DNA from: Pseudomonadota bacterium
Lineage (GTDB): Bacteria; Pseudomonadota; Gammaproteobacteria; Steroidobacterales; Steroidobacteraceae
NCBI GenBank assembly: GCA_021808195.1
Contig: JAKBCE010000015.1
Span: 1-64,000 of the forward strand
DNA length: 64,000 nt
Reading direction: 5' to 3'
The notes beneath the pieces were generated by a model. That model was not told the origin of the DNA. It worked only from the letters and a program-made list of their open reading frames with translations, and did not search any database. The stretch's first letter is position 1; each line of letters begins with the position of its first letter. The position numbers were made by a program, and so were the translations under genes. This document shows, one piece after another, positions 44,089 through 52,754 of this stretch.

Positions 44089-44844
44089 ATGCTCAAGTTG
44101 TATCACTGGGAGCCGAACGCCAATTCCGGTAAACCCATGCTCGCGCTCGCGGAAAAGGGTGTCGAGTATGAGAGTCATTATTTGGATCTGCTCAATTTCG
44201 ATCAACATCAGCCGGAATATCTGGCGGTCAATCCGGACGGCACAATCCCGGCGCTGCTACATGATGGACGAGTATTCACAGAGTCGACGCCGATGATGGA
44301 GTACATCGATGAGGCGTTTGCCGGGCCCGCGTTACGCCCAGCAGATCCGACGGGACGCTGGCGGATGCGCTGGTGGATGCGCTTTTTCGATGCCTATTTT
44401 GCCCCGTCGCTCAGCATGATCGGCTGGAGTGTGTTCGTCGGCCCGTCGCTGCGGGAGAAGGACCCGAAGGTGCTTGCGGCCGCGATCGAGCGCATCCCGC
44501 TGCCGGCGCGTCGGGTGGCTTGGCGCAAAGCGGTGTTCAACGAATTTTCCGCAGAAGAGCTCGAAGAATCGCGCCGCCGCGTGCAGTTCGCAATCGGGGT
44601 GCTCGAGACGCATCTGGGCAGCAGTCGGTGGATCGTTGGTGAGCAATTCTCGCTTGGCGACATCAACGGTTTCAACCTGGCCTACGCGTTGCCGCTCAGC
44701 CAACCGGATAAGTGCAACGATCAGACGACCCCCCACATCATGGAGTGGCTGCGACGCATCTACGAGCGTCCGGCAACGCGTACGACCTGGGCGAAGGGGC
44801 GCACCCGGCTTGCCGCGCGTATTAATATTTTGGAGAGAGCGTGA
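44089..44844 (+). CDS. baeA: BaeA-like beta-etherase subunit (LigF-related GST)
   Basis: A 251-residue glutathione transferase of the LigF/Bae group: LYHWEPNANSGKP keeps Asn12-Ser13, VNPDGTIPALLHDG the cis-proline loop and FTESTPMMEY Glu65-Ser66, so the glutathione site is intact. In Novosphingobium BaeA pairs with BaeB as a heterodimer that cleaves beta(R)-aryl ethers. Here too the next gene overlaps (44841-44844) and encodes a related protein lacking site residues. With LigF (S-specific) the cell could then use both beta stereoisomers. Orthology to BaeA is inferred from context and motif, not from a search. Confidence 0.75.
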   Translation: MLKLYHWEPNANSGKPMLALAEKGVEYESHYLDLLNFDQHQPEYLAVNPDGTIPALLHDGRVFTESTPMMEYIDEAFAGPALRPADPTGRWRMRWWMRFFDAYFAPSLSMIGWSVFVGPSLREKDPKVLAAAIERIPLPARRVAWRKAVFNEFSAEELEESRRRVQFAIGVLETHLGSSRWIVGEQFSLGDINGFNLAYALPLSQPDKCNDQTTPHIMEWLRRIYERPATRTTWAKGRTRLAARINILERA

Positions 44845-45632
44845 CGCATATGCTGGAACTGTATCACTGGGAACCGAACGCCTATTTCCTAAAGCCGCTG
44901 ATCGCCCTCGAGGAGAAGCAGATTTCCTTCGTGAGCCATTGGTTCGACCCGACCGCGTTCGAGCAGTGTGGGTCGCAGTTTCCGCACTCGGTCGAGATTG
45001 CGCTCAACCTCGACCACGAAGGGCCGGTTCTGCAGCACAAGGGCGCTTTGATATGCGGCTCATACTTCATGCTTGAATACATCGCCGAGGCGTTGCCTGG
45101 CCCGGAACTCTACCCGGGCGGTCCGCTTCAGCGCTACGGCGCCCGCGCCTGGGGCCAACGCCTCGCGACGATCGGCGCGGATGTCTGCCTGCTCGGTAGC
45201 ACGCGCTTTCTGCCGCCGCGGTTCGCCGGTAGCGAGGCACGGCAAGTCGAGGCGACCATAGCAAGGATTGAGCCCCTTGAGCGTCGTAACGCCTGGCGCT
45301 CAATCCTTGCAGGCGCATATGACGAGCCTGCGCTCGCCAAGGTTCGTGAGCGTCTCCGGTTTGCGCTACAGCGCATCGAGAGCGCTTTGGCAGCATCACA
45401 ATGGTTGGGTGGCGCGGAGTATTCCGTGGCTGACATAGATGCCTTCGCGCTGTTGTGGACGCTGCCGGATTTGGCGCCCCAGATCGTAAATGCGCGATCA
45501 ACACCGCACATTCTACTCTTTATCGAACGCATGCACGCGCGCGCCGCTGTGCAGCGGGCCTTGGCCTACTCGCGCAACGGGCGACCGCAGGAGGCATTCG
45601 TTCCCGGTGCCGAGCCGTCACGCTGGGGTTAG
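44841..45632 (+). CDS. baeB: BaeB-like non-catalytic GST subunit
   Basis: A 263-residue protein, related to the upstream GST (LYHWEPNAYFLKPLIALEEK) but with the active pair Asn-Ser replaced by Tyr15-Phe16, the cis-proline loop VPAL-HDG altered to GPVLQHKG, and the Glu-Ser glutathione contact changed to Gly73-Ser74. It thus probably does not bind glutathione in the normal way and serves as structural partner. GTG start overlaps the upstream stop (GTGA), consistent with equal production. The C-terminal helical domain is complete. Confidence 0.72.
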   Translation: MTHMLELYHWEPNAYFLKPLIALEEKQISFVSHWFDPTAFEQCGSQFPHSVEIALNLDHEGPVLQHKGALICGSYFMLEYIAEALPGPELYPGGPLQRYGARAWGQRLATIGADVCLLGSTRFLPPRFAGSEARQVEATIARIEPLERRNAWRSILAGAYDEPALAKVRERLRFALQRIESALAASQWLGGAEYSVADIDAFALLWTLPDLAPQIVNARSTPHILLFIERMHARAAVQRALAYSRNGRPQEAFVPGAEPSRWG

Positions 45633-45648
45633 GGACGCGCGGCGCAGC

Positions 45649-46551
45649 TTAGCGTCGCTTGGCGATCTGCTCGGTGAAGATCGTATTGTGGAGCAGGAAG
45701 CGGATCCCATCAGCACGCGCCGTGTTGACCGGCTCATTCGGAAATGCACTCAGCAATGCCTCGCAGCGCTCGGCGGCGCCTTCGCGGAATTCGCGGTGTG
45801 TAAAGATATACAAATCATTGCGCCGTATGCCCTGAAGGATGCGCTCGCCGCACTCCAGAGGATCCATCCACAAGGGCGAGTTTTCCCGTGCCGCAAGGTC
45901 GCGCTCGATCTCGGCGTAGCCGCTGTCCTGCTTGAATTTCTCCGGGCGGACCCGTGCCGTCTCGCGAATGTTTGTCTGCACGGGGCCAGGGCAGAACGCC
46001 GACACGCCGATGCGGTCGGCGGCCAGTTCGCCGCGTATGGCCTCGGAGAGACCAATCACCGCGGCTTTAGCGGTGATGTAAATTGAAGCATTGTTGATGG
46101 GTACGACAGCGGCCATCGAGGAGGTGTTCACGATGTGCCCACCCTCGCCGTGCGCCAGGATCCGCGGCAGGAAGGTTTGGATGCCATTGACGACGCCGCC
46201 GATCATAACGTTCAAACCCCAGTCCCAATCGCCGAACCGGGCGAGCTTGATCGGACCGAGCACACTGATCCCGGCGTTGTTGACCAGCACGTGCACTTTG
46301 CCGAACGCACGTTCAGTGGCTGCGGCGGCATCTGTGAACGCCGCCCGATCCGTAACGTCAAGCTGTAGAGCCAGTACCGAGTCGCTTTGGCCCCGCTGCG
46401 AGAATCCATCCAGCGCTTTGTGCAGGTGATCCGCTCGGATATCTGCGATCGCCACCTTCATGCCCGCCGCCACCATCACTTGGGCCACGCCCAAACCGAT
46501 TCCGCTTGCGCCGCCTGTGACGAAGGCGACTTTACCTGCCAGGTCTTGCAC
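45649..46551 (-). CDS. Second C-alpha-dehydrogenase-like SDR
   Basis: A 300-residue short-chain dehydrogenase on the opposite strand, converging on the etherase genes. TGGASGIG at 12-19, DIRADHLHKAL after the second strand, NNAG at 91-94, Ser145, Tyr158, Lys162. It shares the DWDWGLNV-GVVNGIQTFLPR region and the LYIFTHREFREG end of LigD/L-type enzymes. A second enzyme of this group would allow oxidation of the other alpha stereoisomer. GTG 46551 is chosen as start because it precedes the conserved LAGKVAFVTGG; no ATG is near. Confidence 0.82.
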   Translation of the reverse strand: MQDLAGKVAFVTGGASGIGLGVAQVMVAAGMKVAIADIRADHLHKALDGFSQRGQSDSVLALQLDVTDRAAFTDAAAATERAFGKVHVLVNNAGISVLGPIKLARFGDWDWGLNVMIGGVVNGIQTFLPRILAHGEGGHIVNTSSMAAVVPINNASIYITAKAAVIGLSEAIRGELAADRIGVSAFCPGPVQTNIRETARVRPEKFKQDSGYAEIERDLAARENSPLWMDPLECGERILQGIRRNDLYIFTHREFREGAAERCEALLSAFPNEPVNTARADGIRFLLHNTIFTEQIAKRR

Positions 46552-46816
46552 GGTGTAACGCTCCGGGAATGACAACCAGCGGAAACTACACGCGCCTCGG
46601 TGGCAACGCTCCGCACGGAGGGAACGACTAGCGGGACGAAAGAGCAATTGCTGTGCAGACCGTGGCAATTGAGCGGTGCACGCACAGCCGTGCCTCAACG
46701 GTCGAATCAACGGCCGCTGTCGATCGAGTCGATCTGCGCTGAGGTATTGCTTCATAGGCCGACCGAAACCGTCCGGTCCGTCGCGACGCGCGGACCCCCC
46801 GAATGGAGAATGCCGC

Positions 46817-48334
46817 TTGAACGCATCGTATGCCCCAATTGCCACGCAGCCCGCGCCATCGCAGACCGTGGCCACCTTGCTCAGGCGCCAGCCCCAATTC
46901 TTTATCGGGGGTGAATGGGTGGATCCGATCAGCGCAGACCGGATCCCGGTGCTGGACCCGGCTACCGGCAGGCAAATCGCCGTGGTCGCGGATGCCGGCA
47001 GTCAGGACGTCGACCGCGCCGTCACGGCTGCCCGTGTGGCCCTCGAGAAGGGGCCGTGGCGGCAGATGAAGCCCGTAGAGCGCCAAGCGCTCATCTGGAG
47101 GCTGTCTGACCTGATCGAAAAGCACACCGATGAGCTCGCTGAACTAGAAAGCCTGAACAACGGCAAGACGAAGTTCATGGCCACGGTGGTCGATCTTGCC
47201 GGCACGCGAGACTATTTCCGCTACATGGCCGGATGGGCGACCAAGCTCACCGCAGAGACGTTCGAAACCTCCATTCAAGGTCCGCCGGGCGTGAACTTTC
47301 ACACCTATACCCGCCGTGAACCCGCCGGAGTGGTCGCACAGATCGTGCCATGGAACTTTCCGATCGCCATGGCCGCCTGGAAGCTCGGACCGGCCCTGGC
47401 CGCGGGCTGTACGTGCGTGTTCAAGCCGGCCGAACAGACCCCGCTCACCGCACTGCGCCTCGCTGACTTGATTGCCGAGGCGGGTTTTCCGCCCGGTGTG
47501 GTCAATGTGCTGACTGGCTTCGGCGAAAGCACTGGCGCGGCAATGGTTGCCCACCCGGGCGTCGACAAGATCGCATTCACCGGTTCGACGGCGGTCGGCA
47601 AACTCATCAATAAATCGGCCACTGATACACTGAAGCGCGTCTCGCTCGAGCTCGGCGGTAAGTCGCCTGTCATCGTCTTCCCCGACGCGGATCTCAGCGC
47701 GGTCGTCGGCGGCGCCGCGAACGCGGTATTTTTCAATTCCGGGCAGGTCTGCTGTGCCGGTACGCGACTGTTTGTGCACCGCAAGGCCTTCGACCAGGTG
47801 GTCGAAGGCGTGAGCGCAGCGGCCCGTGCCATCCGTCTGGGTCCCGGCCTCGACCCCGCCACTGAGATGGGCCCACTCGTGTCCCGGGAACAGCAGGAGC
47901 GGGTTCTGCAGTACATCGAATCCGGCGTGCGCGACGGCGCGACCGTATTGACCGGAGGTGAGGCGCCGAATTCGCCCGGCTACTACGTGACACCAACAGT
48001 GCTCGCAAATGTGAAACCCGACATGAAAGTCACGCGCGAGGAAATCTTTGGCCCCGTACTGGTCGCTCAGCGCTTCGACGACATAGACGAAGTCGTTGCG
48101 ATGGCGAACGATACGCCATACGGGCTCGCAGCGAGTGTCTGGTCGAGCAACGTCAGTACCGTGCAAAGAATCGTGCCGCAGATCAAGGCGGGCACCGTTT
48201 GGGTCAACTGCCACAACTTCATCGATCCGGCGATGCCGTTCGGCGGCTTCAAACAGTCCGGAATCGGACGCGAACACGGTCGAGCTGTACTCGATTTGTA
48301 CACGGAGCTCAAATCGGTCTGCGTCGCTTATTGA
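46817..48334 (+). CDS. NAD-dependent aldehyde dehydrogenase
   Basis: A 505-residue aldehyde dehydrogenase of the class 1/2 (betaine/phenylacetaldehyde-like) group. Asn180 in PWNFPI, Lys203 in VFKPAE, Glu278 in LELGGKSP and catalytic Cys312 in GQVCCAGTR are present. Start is TTG 46817 with GGAGA about 8 bases upstream. It stands 17 bases before the PQQ alcohol dehydrogenase gene, so the two may carry out alcohol-to-aldehyde-to-acid oxidation, for instance of beta-hydroxypropiovanillone to vanilloyl acetate, or of vanillin. Substrate is inferred. Confidence 0.88.
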   Translation: MNASYAPIATQPAPSQTVATLLRRQPQFFIGGEWVDPISADRIPVLDPATGRQIAVVADAGSQDVDRAVTAARVALEKGPWRQMKPVERQALIWRLSDLIEKHTDELAELESLNNGKTKFMATVVDLAGTRDYFRYMAGWATKLTAETFETSIQGPPGVNFHTYTRREPAGVVAQIVPWNFPIAMAAWKLGPALAAGCTCVFKPAEQTPLTALRLADLIAEAGFPPGVVNVLTGFGESTGAAMVAHPGVDKIAFTGSTAVGKLINKSATDTLKRVSLELGGKSPVIVFPDADLSAVVGGAANAVFFNSGQVCCAGTRLFVHRKAFDQVVEGVSAAARAIRLGPGLDPATEMGPLVSREQQERVLQYIESGVRDGATVLTGGEAPNSPGYYVTPTVLANVKPDMKVTREEIFGPVLVAQRFDDIDEVVAMANDTPYGLAASVWSSNVSTVQRIVPQIKAGTVWVNCHNFIDPAMPFGGFKQSGIGREHGRAVLDLYTELKSVCVAY

Positions 48335-48351
48335 TCCAGCGGCACGGTGGC

Positions 48352-50559
48352 ATGATGGAACGGGAATTCTTGACGTGCTGGCGGACGCTGTACTTCATGA
48401 CGCTCCTGTCAATGGGCGTCACGGGCGTCGCGGCTGCGGCGGTGCCACCGGCTGTGCACCGAATCGCGGCGCGATGCCAGGCCGCAGCCACGATTGTTGG
48501 CGACTGTCTCGTTCACGCGCAACACTATGATCACGAATGGCTGACATACGGTCGTACCTACGATCAACAGCGCTTCAGTACACTACGGCAAATCAACGCC
48601 AACAATGTGAGGCACCTCGGTCTGGCTTGGTATTATGATATCGGCGGCGATCGTCGTGTCCAGGAATCGACCCCCCTGGTCGTGGGAAACGTCATGTACG
48701 TCACGGCGGCCTGGAGCCGGGTGATCGCCCTGAATGCCACAACAGGCAAGGTGCTCTGGACATTCGATCCGCACGTACCGCGTGAATCCGATGCGCACGG
48801 CTGTTGCGGGCCTGCAAACCGCGGCGTCGCGGTTTGGCGAGGCCGCGTGTTCGTGGGCACATACGATGGACGCCTGATTGCGCTCAGCGCCGCGACGGGT
48901 CGGCCGATTTGGTCGGTCAGGACTGCAAGCTGGCAGAGTGACTACACCATCACGGGTGCGCCGCTCGTGGTCAAAGGGCGGGTCATCATTGGCAATGGCG
49001 GCGGCGAGTTTGCGAACCGCGGATTCGTGACGGCGTATGACGCGCGCACCGGCAAGGAGGACTGGCGCTTCTTTACGGTGCCGGGCAAGCCCGGGGTCCG
49101 TGATGGAGAGCCATCCGATGACGTTCTCAATCGAATCGCCCGACCGACCTGGCACGGGCAATACTGGAAGGTGGGAGGAGGCGGAACGGTCTGGGACGGT
49201 CTATCGTACGATCCGCGGCTCGATCTGCTCTACGTTGGGACGGACAACGGCTCGCCGTGGAACGGCGAGGTACGCAGCGAAGGCCGTGGCGCCAACCTAT
49301 TCATTACCTCCATCCTCGCGCTGCGGCCGGAAACCGGACAATACGTCTGGCACTTTCAGGAAGTCCCAGGCGACGTTTGGGATTATTCCGCGACACAGCA
49401 GATGATTCTTGCCAACCTGCGCATCGATGGCCGAATGCGCCGCGTGCTAATGCAGGCACCGAAAGACGGTCTGTTCCTGATCATAGATCGCGCGACGGGA
49501 AAATTCATATCCGCAAAACCATTCACCGACATCAACTGGGCGCTCGGCATCAATCCGCGCACCGGCCGTCCACAGGAGAACCCGCAGGCCTTCTACGATG
49601 TTCCCAAGCATCGCTGGCTGGCCATTCCGGGCCCTGGGGGGGCACATAACTGGCAGCCGATGTCTTACGATCCGGACACGGGACTTGTCTACCTGCCGGT
49701 GATGGACGCCGCATTCACCTATGCGGCCGCCAACCATTTCGTACGACGCAGAGTCGGCTGGAATACCGGTGACCATTTCGTGCCACTGCCGGAAAACCCT
49801 GCGGCTATTCACGCCATTGAGAAGCATCTGACCGGATATCTGGTCGCGTGGAATCCCCGTACGCAGCGACAAGCATGGGCCGCGCACATTGGCACTCCAT
49901 GGAATGGCGGGGTGGTCTCGACGGCCGGCAACCTGGTATTCCAGGGCGACAGCATGGGGCGGTTCGCCGCATTCCGGGCGACCGATGGGAAGCGCGTGTG
50001 GACTGTCGCGACCCATACCGGAATCGTCGCGCCACCGATCACCTATCAGGTGGATGGTCAGCAGTACGTGGCGGTCGAGACCGGTTGGGGAGGCGCGTTC
50101 GCGCTAGCGGCGGGCAAGCTTGCGCTCGATACGCAGGTTAACCAGGGCAACGTCCCGCGCCTGCTGGTATTCAAGCTCGGCGGACAGGTCGCAATGCCGG
50201 CGCCACCCCCGCGTCGCACCAACTGGCCTGCGCCGCCCAAGCTCACCGCCGGGGCGCGAAAGATCGCCGAGGGCCGGGCACGCTATCAGCAGTTCTGCAG
50301 CGCGTGCCATGGAGACAGTGCCGTCAGCGGAGGGGTATTGCCAGATTTGCGTCATGTTGCTGCACTCGGCGTACCGGCTCTCTGGCAGCGGATCGTCCGC
50401 GGCGGAATCCTCGGTGCAAGCGGTATGGTCTCGTTTGCGTCCGATCTGTCCGTCGCCGAGGCCGAAGCGGTGCGCGATTACGTGATCTACCGAGCCAATG
50501 AGACGCTGCAGCAGGCACATCGGTCAGTGGCCCATCAACAACCAACGCGCCGTCACTGA
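48352..50559 (+). CDS. PQQ-dependent quinohemoprotein alcohol dehydrogenase
   Basis: A 735-residue periplasmic enzyme. Signal peptide about 1-30; eight-bladed propeller with the vicinal disulfide Cys151-Cys152 (HGCCGPANRG) over PQQ; catalytic Asp344 in VPGDVWDYSATQ; C-terminal cytochrome c domain with CSACH at 649-653 and a Met ligand in ASGMVSF. The residue two after the catalytic Asp is Ser346, not the Asp of lanthanide enzymes, so calcium is expected. In this context it could oxidise the gamma-alcohol of beta-hydroxypropiovanillone or vanillyl alcohol. PQQ synthesis genes are not in the window. Start may be 48352 or 48355. Confidence 0.92.
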   Translation: MMEREFLTCWRTLYFMTLLSMGVTGVAAAAVPPAVHRIAARCQAAATIVGDCLVHAQHYDHEWLTYGRTYDQQRFSTLRQINANNVRHLGLAWYYDIGGDRRVQESTPLVVGNVMYVTAAWSRVIALNATTGKVLWTFDPHVPRESDAHGCCGPANRGVAVWRGRVFVGTYDGRLIALSAATGRPIWSVRTASWQSDYTITGAPLVVKGRVIIGNGGGEFANRGFVTAYDARTGKEDWRFFTVPGKPGVRDGEPSDDVLNRIARPTWHGQYWKVGGGGTVWDGLSYDPRLDLLYVGTDNGSPWNGEVRSEGRGANLFITSILALRPETGQYVWHFQEVPGDVWDYSATQQMILANLRIDGRMRRVLMQAPKDGLFLIIDRATGKFISAKPFTDINWALGINPRTGRPQENPQAFYDVPKHRWLAIPGPGGAHNWQPMSYDPDTGLVYLPVMDAAFTYAAANHFVRRRVGWNTGDHFVPLPENPAAIHAIEKHLTGYLVAWNPRTQRQAWAAHIGTPWNGGVVSTAGNLVFQGDSMGRFAAFRATDGKRVWTVATHTGIVAPPITYQVDGQQYVAVETGWGGAFALAAGKLALDTQVNQGNVPRLLVFKLGGQVAMPAPPPRRTNWPAPPKLTAGARKIAEGRARYQQFCSACHGDSAVSGGVLPDLRHVAALGVPALWQRIVRGGILGASGMVSFASDLSVAEAEAVRDYVIYRANETLQQAHRSVAHQQPTRRH

Positions 50560-50581
50560 GAGCGCGGCGTAGGAGTTCGTC

Positions 50582-51250
50582 GTGATCGAACTTTTAACTT
50601 CAGAAACGCCCAACGGATGGAAAGTCTCAATTGCTCTCGAGGAGATGGGTTTGCCGTACACCTGGCGGCACATCAAGTTGTCACAGCGCGAGCAGAAGGA
50701 AGATTGGTACCTTGCGCTTAACCCCAATGGTCGGATCCCGACGATCATCGATCATGACGAGGCAGACTTCGTTGTATTCGAATCGGGGGCAATTCTGCTC
50801 TACCTGGCTGAAAAGAGCGGCATGCTTCTGCCGAGGGACCGCAAAGGGCGCTCCTGTGTCATGCAATGGTTGATGTTCCAGATGTCCGGAATCGGACCGA
50901 TGATGGGGCAGGCCAATGTGTTTCTCCGCTACGCACCGGAGAAGATTCCGTACGCAATAGAGCGGTATCAGCGCGAGGTGCTACGCCTGTTCGGTGTGCT
51001 CGACCGCCAGCTCGCCGACAGTGATTACGTTGCGGGCGAATACTCCATTGCGGACATTGCGCTGTGGCCTTGGATCAACGGTCACGACTGGTCGGGCGTC
51101 AGCCTGGATGAGTTTGCGAATCTGCGTCGCTGGCATGTACGGATCAAGGATCGGCCCGCGGTCACAAGGGGGCTTGCGATTCCACCGCCTGTCGACCTCG
51201 GTAGTCGCACCCAGGCAACCGTGGATGCAGGCCGGAAGTTCCTCGTTTGA
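50582..51250 (+). CDS. Nu-class glutathione transferase, candidate glutathione lyase
   Basis: A 222-residue GST of the Nu (YfcG/YghU-like) class: [16 protein letters not shown] at the N-terminus, [28 protein letters not shown] and [16 protein letters not shown] are all class signatures. In Novosphingobium a Nu-class GST removes glutathione from the product of beta-ether cleavage, giving beta-hydroxypropiovanillone. No LigG-type lyase is visible here, so this is the best candidate for that step. GTG start; its stop overlaps the MFS gene start. Confidence 0.88.
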   Translation: MIELLTSETPNGWKVSIALEEMGLPYTWRHIKLSQREQKEDWYLALNPNGRIPTIIDHDEADFVVFESGAILLYLAEKSGMLLPRDRKGRSCVMQWLMFQMSGIGPMMGQANVFLRYAPEKIPYAIERYQREVLRLFGVLDRQLADSDYVAGEYSIADIALWPWINGHDWSGVSLDEFANLRRWHVRIKDRPAVTRGLAIPPPVDLGSRTQATVDAGRKFLV

Positions 51251-52716
51251 GTGTCGTGGACTTGCAGTCCGATGTGACGCGGCCCGATGCGCTCGAACCG
51301 TCCGCGGAGCCGGGTAATTCATCGGCGAGCGCTCCGTGGCCGAGCTCACGTCAGGCGTGGTATGCGGTAGTCATTTTCAGTCTGGCATTGGCCATTAATT
51401 TTCTAGATCGCGGCATTCTCACTCTGCTCATCCCCCCGATAAAGCGCGATTTACATCTCTCCGACACGCAGGTGAGTCTGCTCATCGGGTTCGCATTCGT
51501 AATTTTCTATCTCATTGTCGGACTGCCGATCGCGCGTCTGGTCGACACTCGTAGCCGCAGGCTCATCATCGGGACGGGACTTGCGATCTGGAGCGTCATG
51601 ACCGGCGTGTGTGGGTTGGCGCGTACTTTTTGGGAATTGTTCGCCGCAAGGGTCGGGGTTGGAGTCGGGGAGGCCTGCAATGGACCGGCCACCTTCTCGA
51701 TGATGGCAGATCTGTTCCCACCAGAGAAGCTTTCGCGCGCGATCGCGGTACTGAATTTCGGCTTCGTGCTCGGCACCGGTAGCGCATTGCTGCTGGGCGG
51801 CGCGGTGGTTCAGTACGTATCGAGTCTGCCGCCGATCGTGCTGCCCGGAATCGGCGTGATGCATGCATGGCAAATCACATTCATGCTCGTCGGCATTCCC
51901 GGCTTGCTCGTCGCTATGCTCTTTACCACTGTCCTCGAGCCGGTGCGGCGTGCTCACGGCTCTTTCAGCACCGTCGTGGCGCTTGAAAAAACGGTGGTTG
52001 AATCTGATGCGCCTAGCGCGCACCCGGCGGGTGCGCGACCGTTGCAATCGCTGCCGGTCCGCACGGTGGCGCGTTTCATGTGGGACAATCGCGCGACCTA
52101 CGGGCCGATGTTCCTCGGGCTCGCGATGAACGTCATTCTCGCCTTTGGTGTGCAGGCCTGGGTGCCAACCTTCTTCTATCGGCAATATGGTTGGACTATG
52201 GCGCAGGCGGGCTGGGCCACCGGTATCGTACTGGTCTTCACGGCGCCGTTTGGTCTGATGACTGGCAGCTTCCTGTCGGAGTGGCTCCATAGGCGAGGCT
52301 ACGCGGATGCTGACCTGCGGGTGACACTCATCGGGATCGTCGCAGCCATTCCGCTGTCGATCGCCTTCCCGCTGATGCCCTCGGGAAAGCTCGCCGTCGC
52401 GCTGCTCGGTGTCCAGTTCTTCATCAACATGCTGCTGCCCGGCCCGCAGAACGCGGCTCTGCAGATCGTCACGCCGAGCGAGATGCGCGGACAGGTCACG
52501 GCGTTCTTTCTGTTCATATTCAATGTCGTCGGTTTCGGCTTCGGTCCCACCTTCGTCGCCCTGCTCACCGATCACGTGTTCAGAAGCGATGCGCTGCTGC
52601 GCGACTCACTCGCAACTACGGCTGTCATTATGGGGCCGCTGGCCGCGCTCAGCATCTGGTGGGGGCTGAAGGCATATGGACAAAGCGTGGTGCGGGCGCG
52701 CAGCTGGACGAGGTGA
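51247..52716 (+). CDS. Major facilitator superfamily transporter (spinster-like)
   Basis: A 489-residue, 12-helix transporter. [18 protein letters not shown] in helix 1, [14 protein letters not shown] in the 2-3 loop, and [23 protein letters not shown] in helix 5 are typical of the spinster/aromatic acid symporter-like group. It is coupled to the Nu-class GST gene (TTGA overlap at 51247-51250), and is probably the inner-membrane importer for the aromatic compounds handled here. GTG 51256 is an alternative start. Confidence 0.87.
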   Translation: MSVVDLQSDVTRPDALEPSAEPGNSSASAPWPSSRQAWYAVVIFSLALAINFLDRGILTLLIPPIKRDLHLSDTQVSLLIGFAFVIFYLIVGLPIARLVDTRSRRLIIGTGLAIWSVMTGVCGLARTFWELFAARVGVGVGEACNGPATFSMMADLFPPEKLSRAIAVLNFGFVLGTGSALLLGGAVVQYVSSLPPIVLPGIGVMHAWQITFMLVGIPGLLVAMLFTTVLEPVRRAHGSFSTVVALEKTVVESDAPSAHPAGARPLQSLPVRTVARFMWDNRATYGPMFLGLAMNVILAFGVQAWVPTFFYRQYGWTMAQAGWATGIVLVFTAPFGLMTGSFLSEWLHRRGYADADLRVTLIGIVAAIPLSIAFPLMPSGKLAVALLGVQFFINMLLPGPQNAALQIVTPSEMRGQVTAFFLFIFNVVGFGFGPTFVALLTDHVFRSDALLRDSLATTAVIMGPLAALSIWWGLKAYGQSVVRARSWTR

Positions 52717-52754
52717 GCAGTCGTTCGCAGAGCCCTCGGTCAGCCTCCGGGCCA

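Noticed and set aside
42414..45632. LigE/LigP-type or LigG-type glutathione enzymes
   Set aside because: The three GSTs share the LYxxxPxANS/INPxG pattern of LigF and Bae proteins, not the LigE N-terminus; LigG-like sequence was not seen.
48352..50559. Lanthanide-dependent (XoxF/PedH-like) alcohol dehydrogenase
   Set aside because: The residue two positions after the catalytic Asp344 is Ser346 instead of the Asp required for lanthanide coordination.
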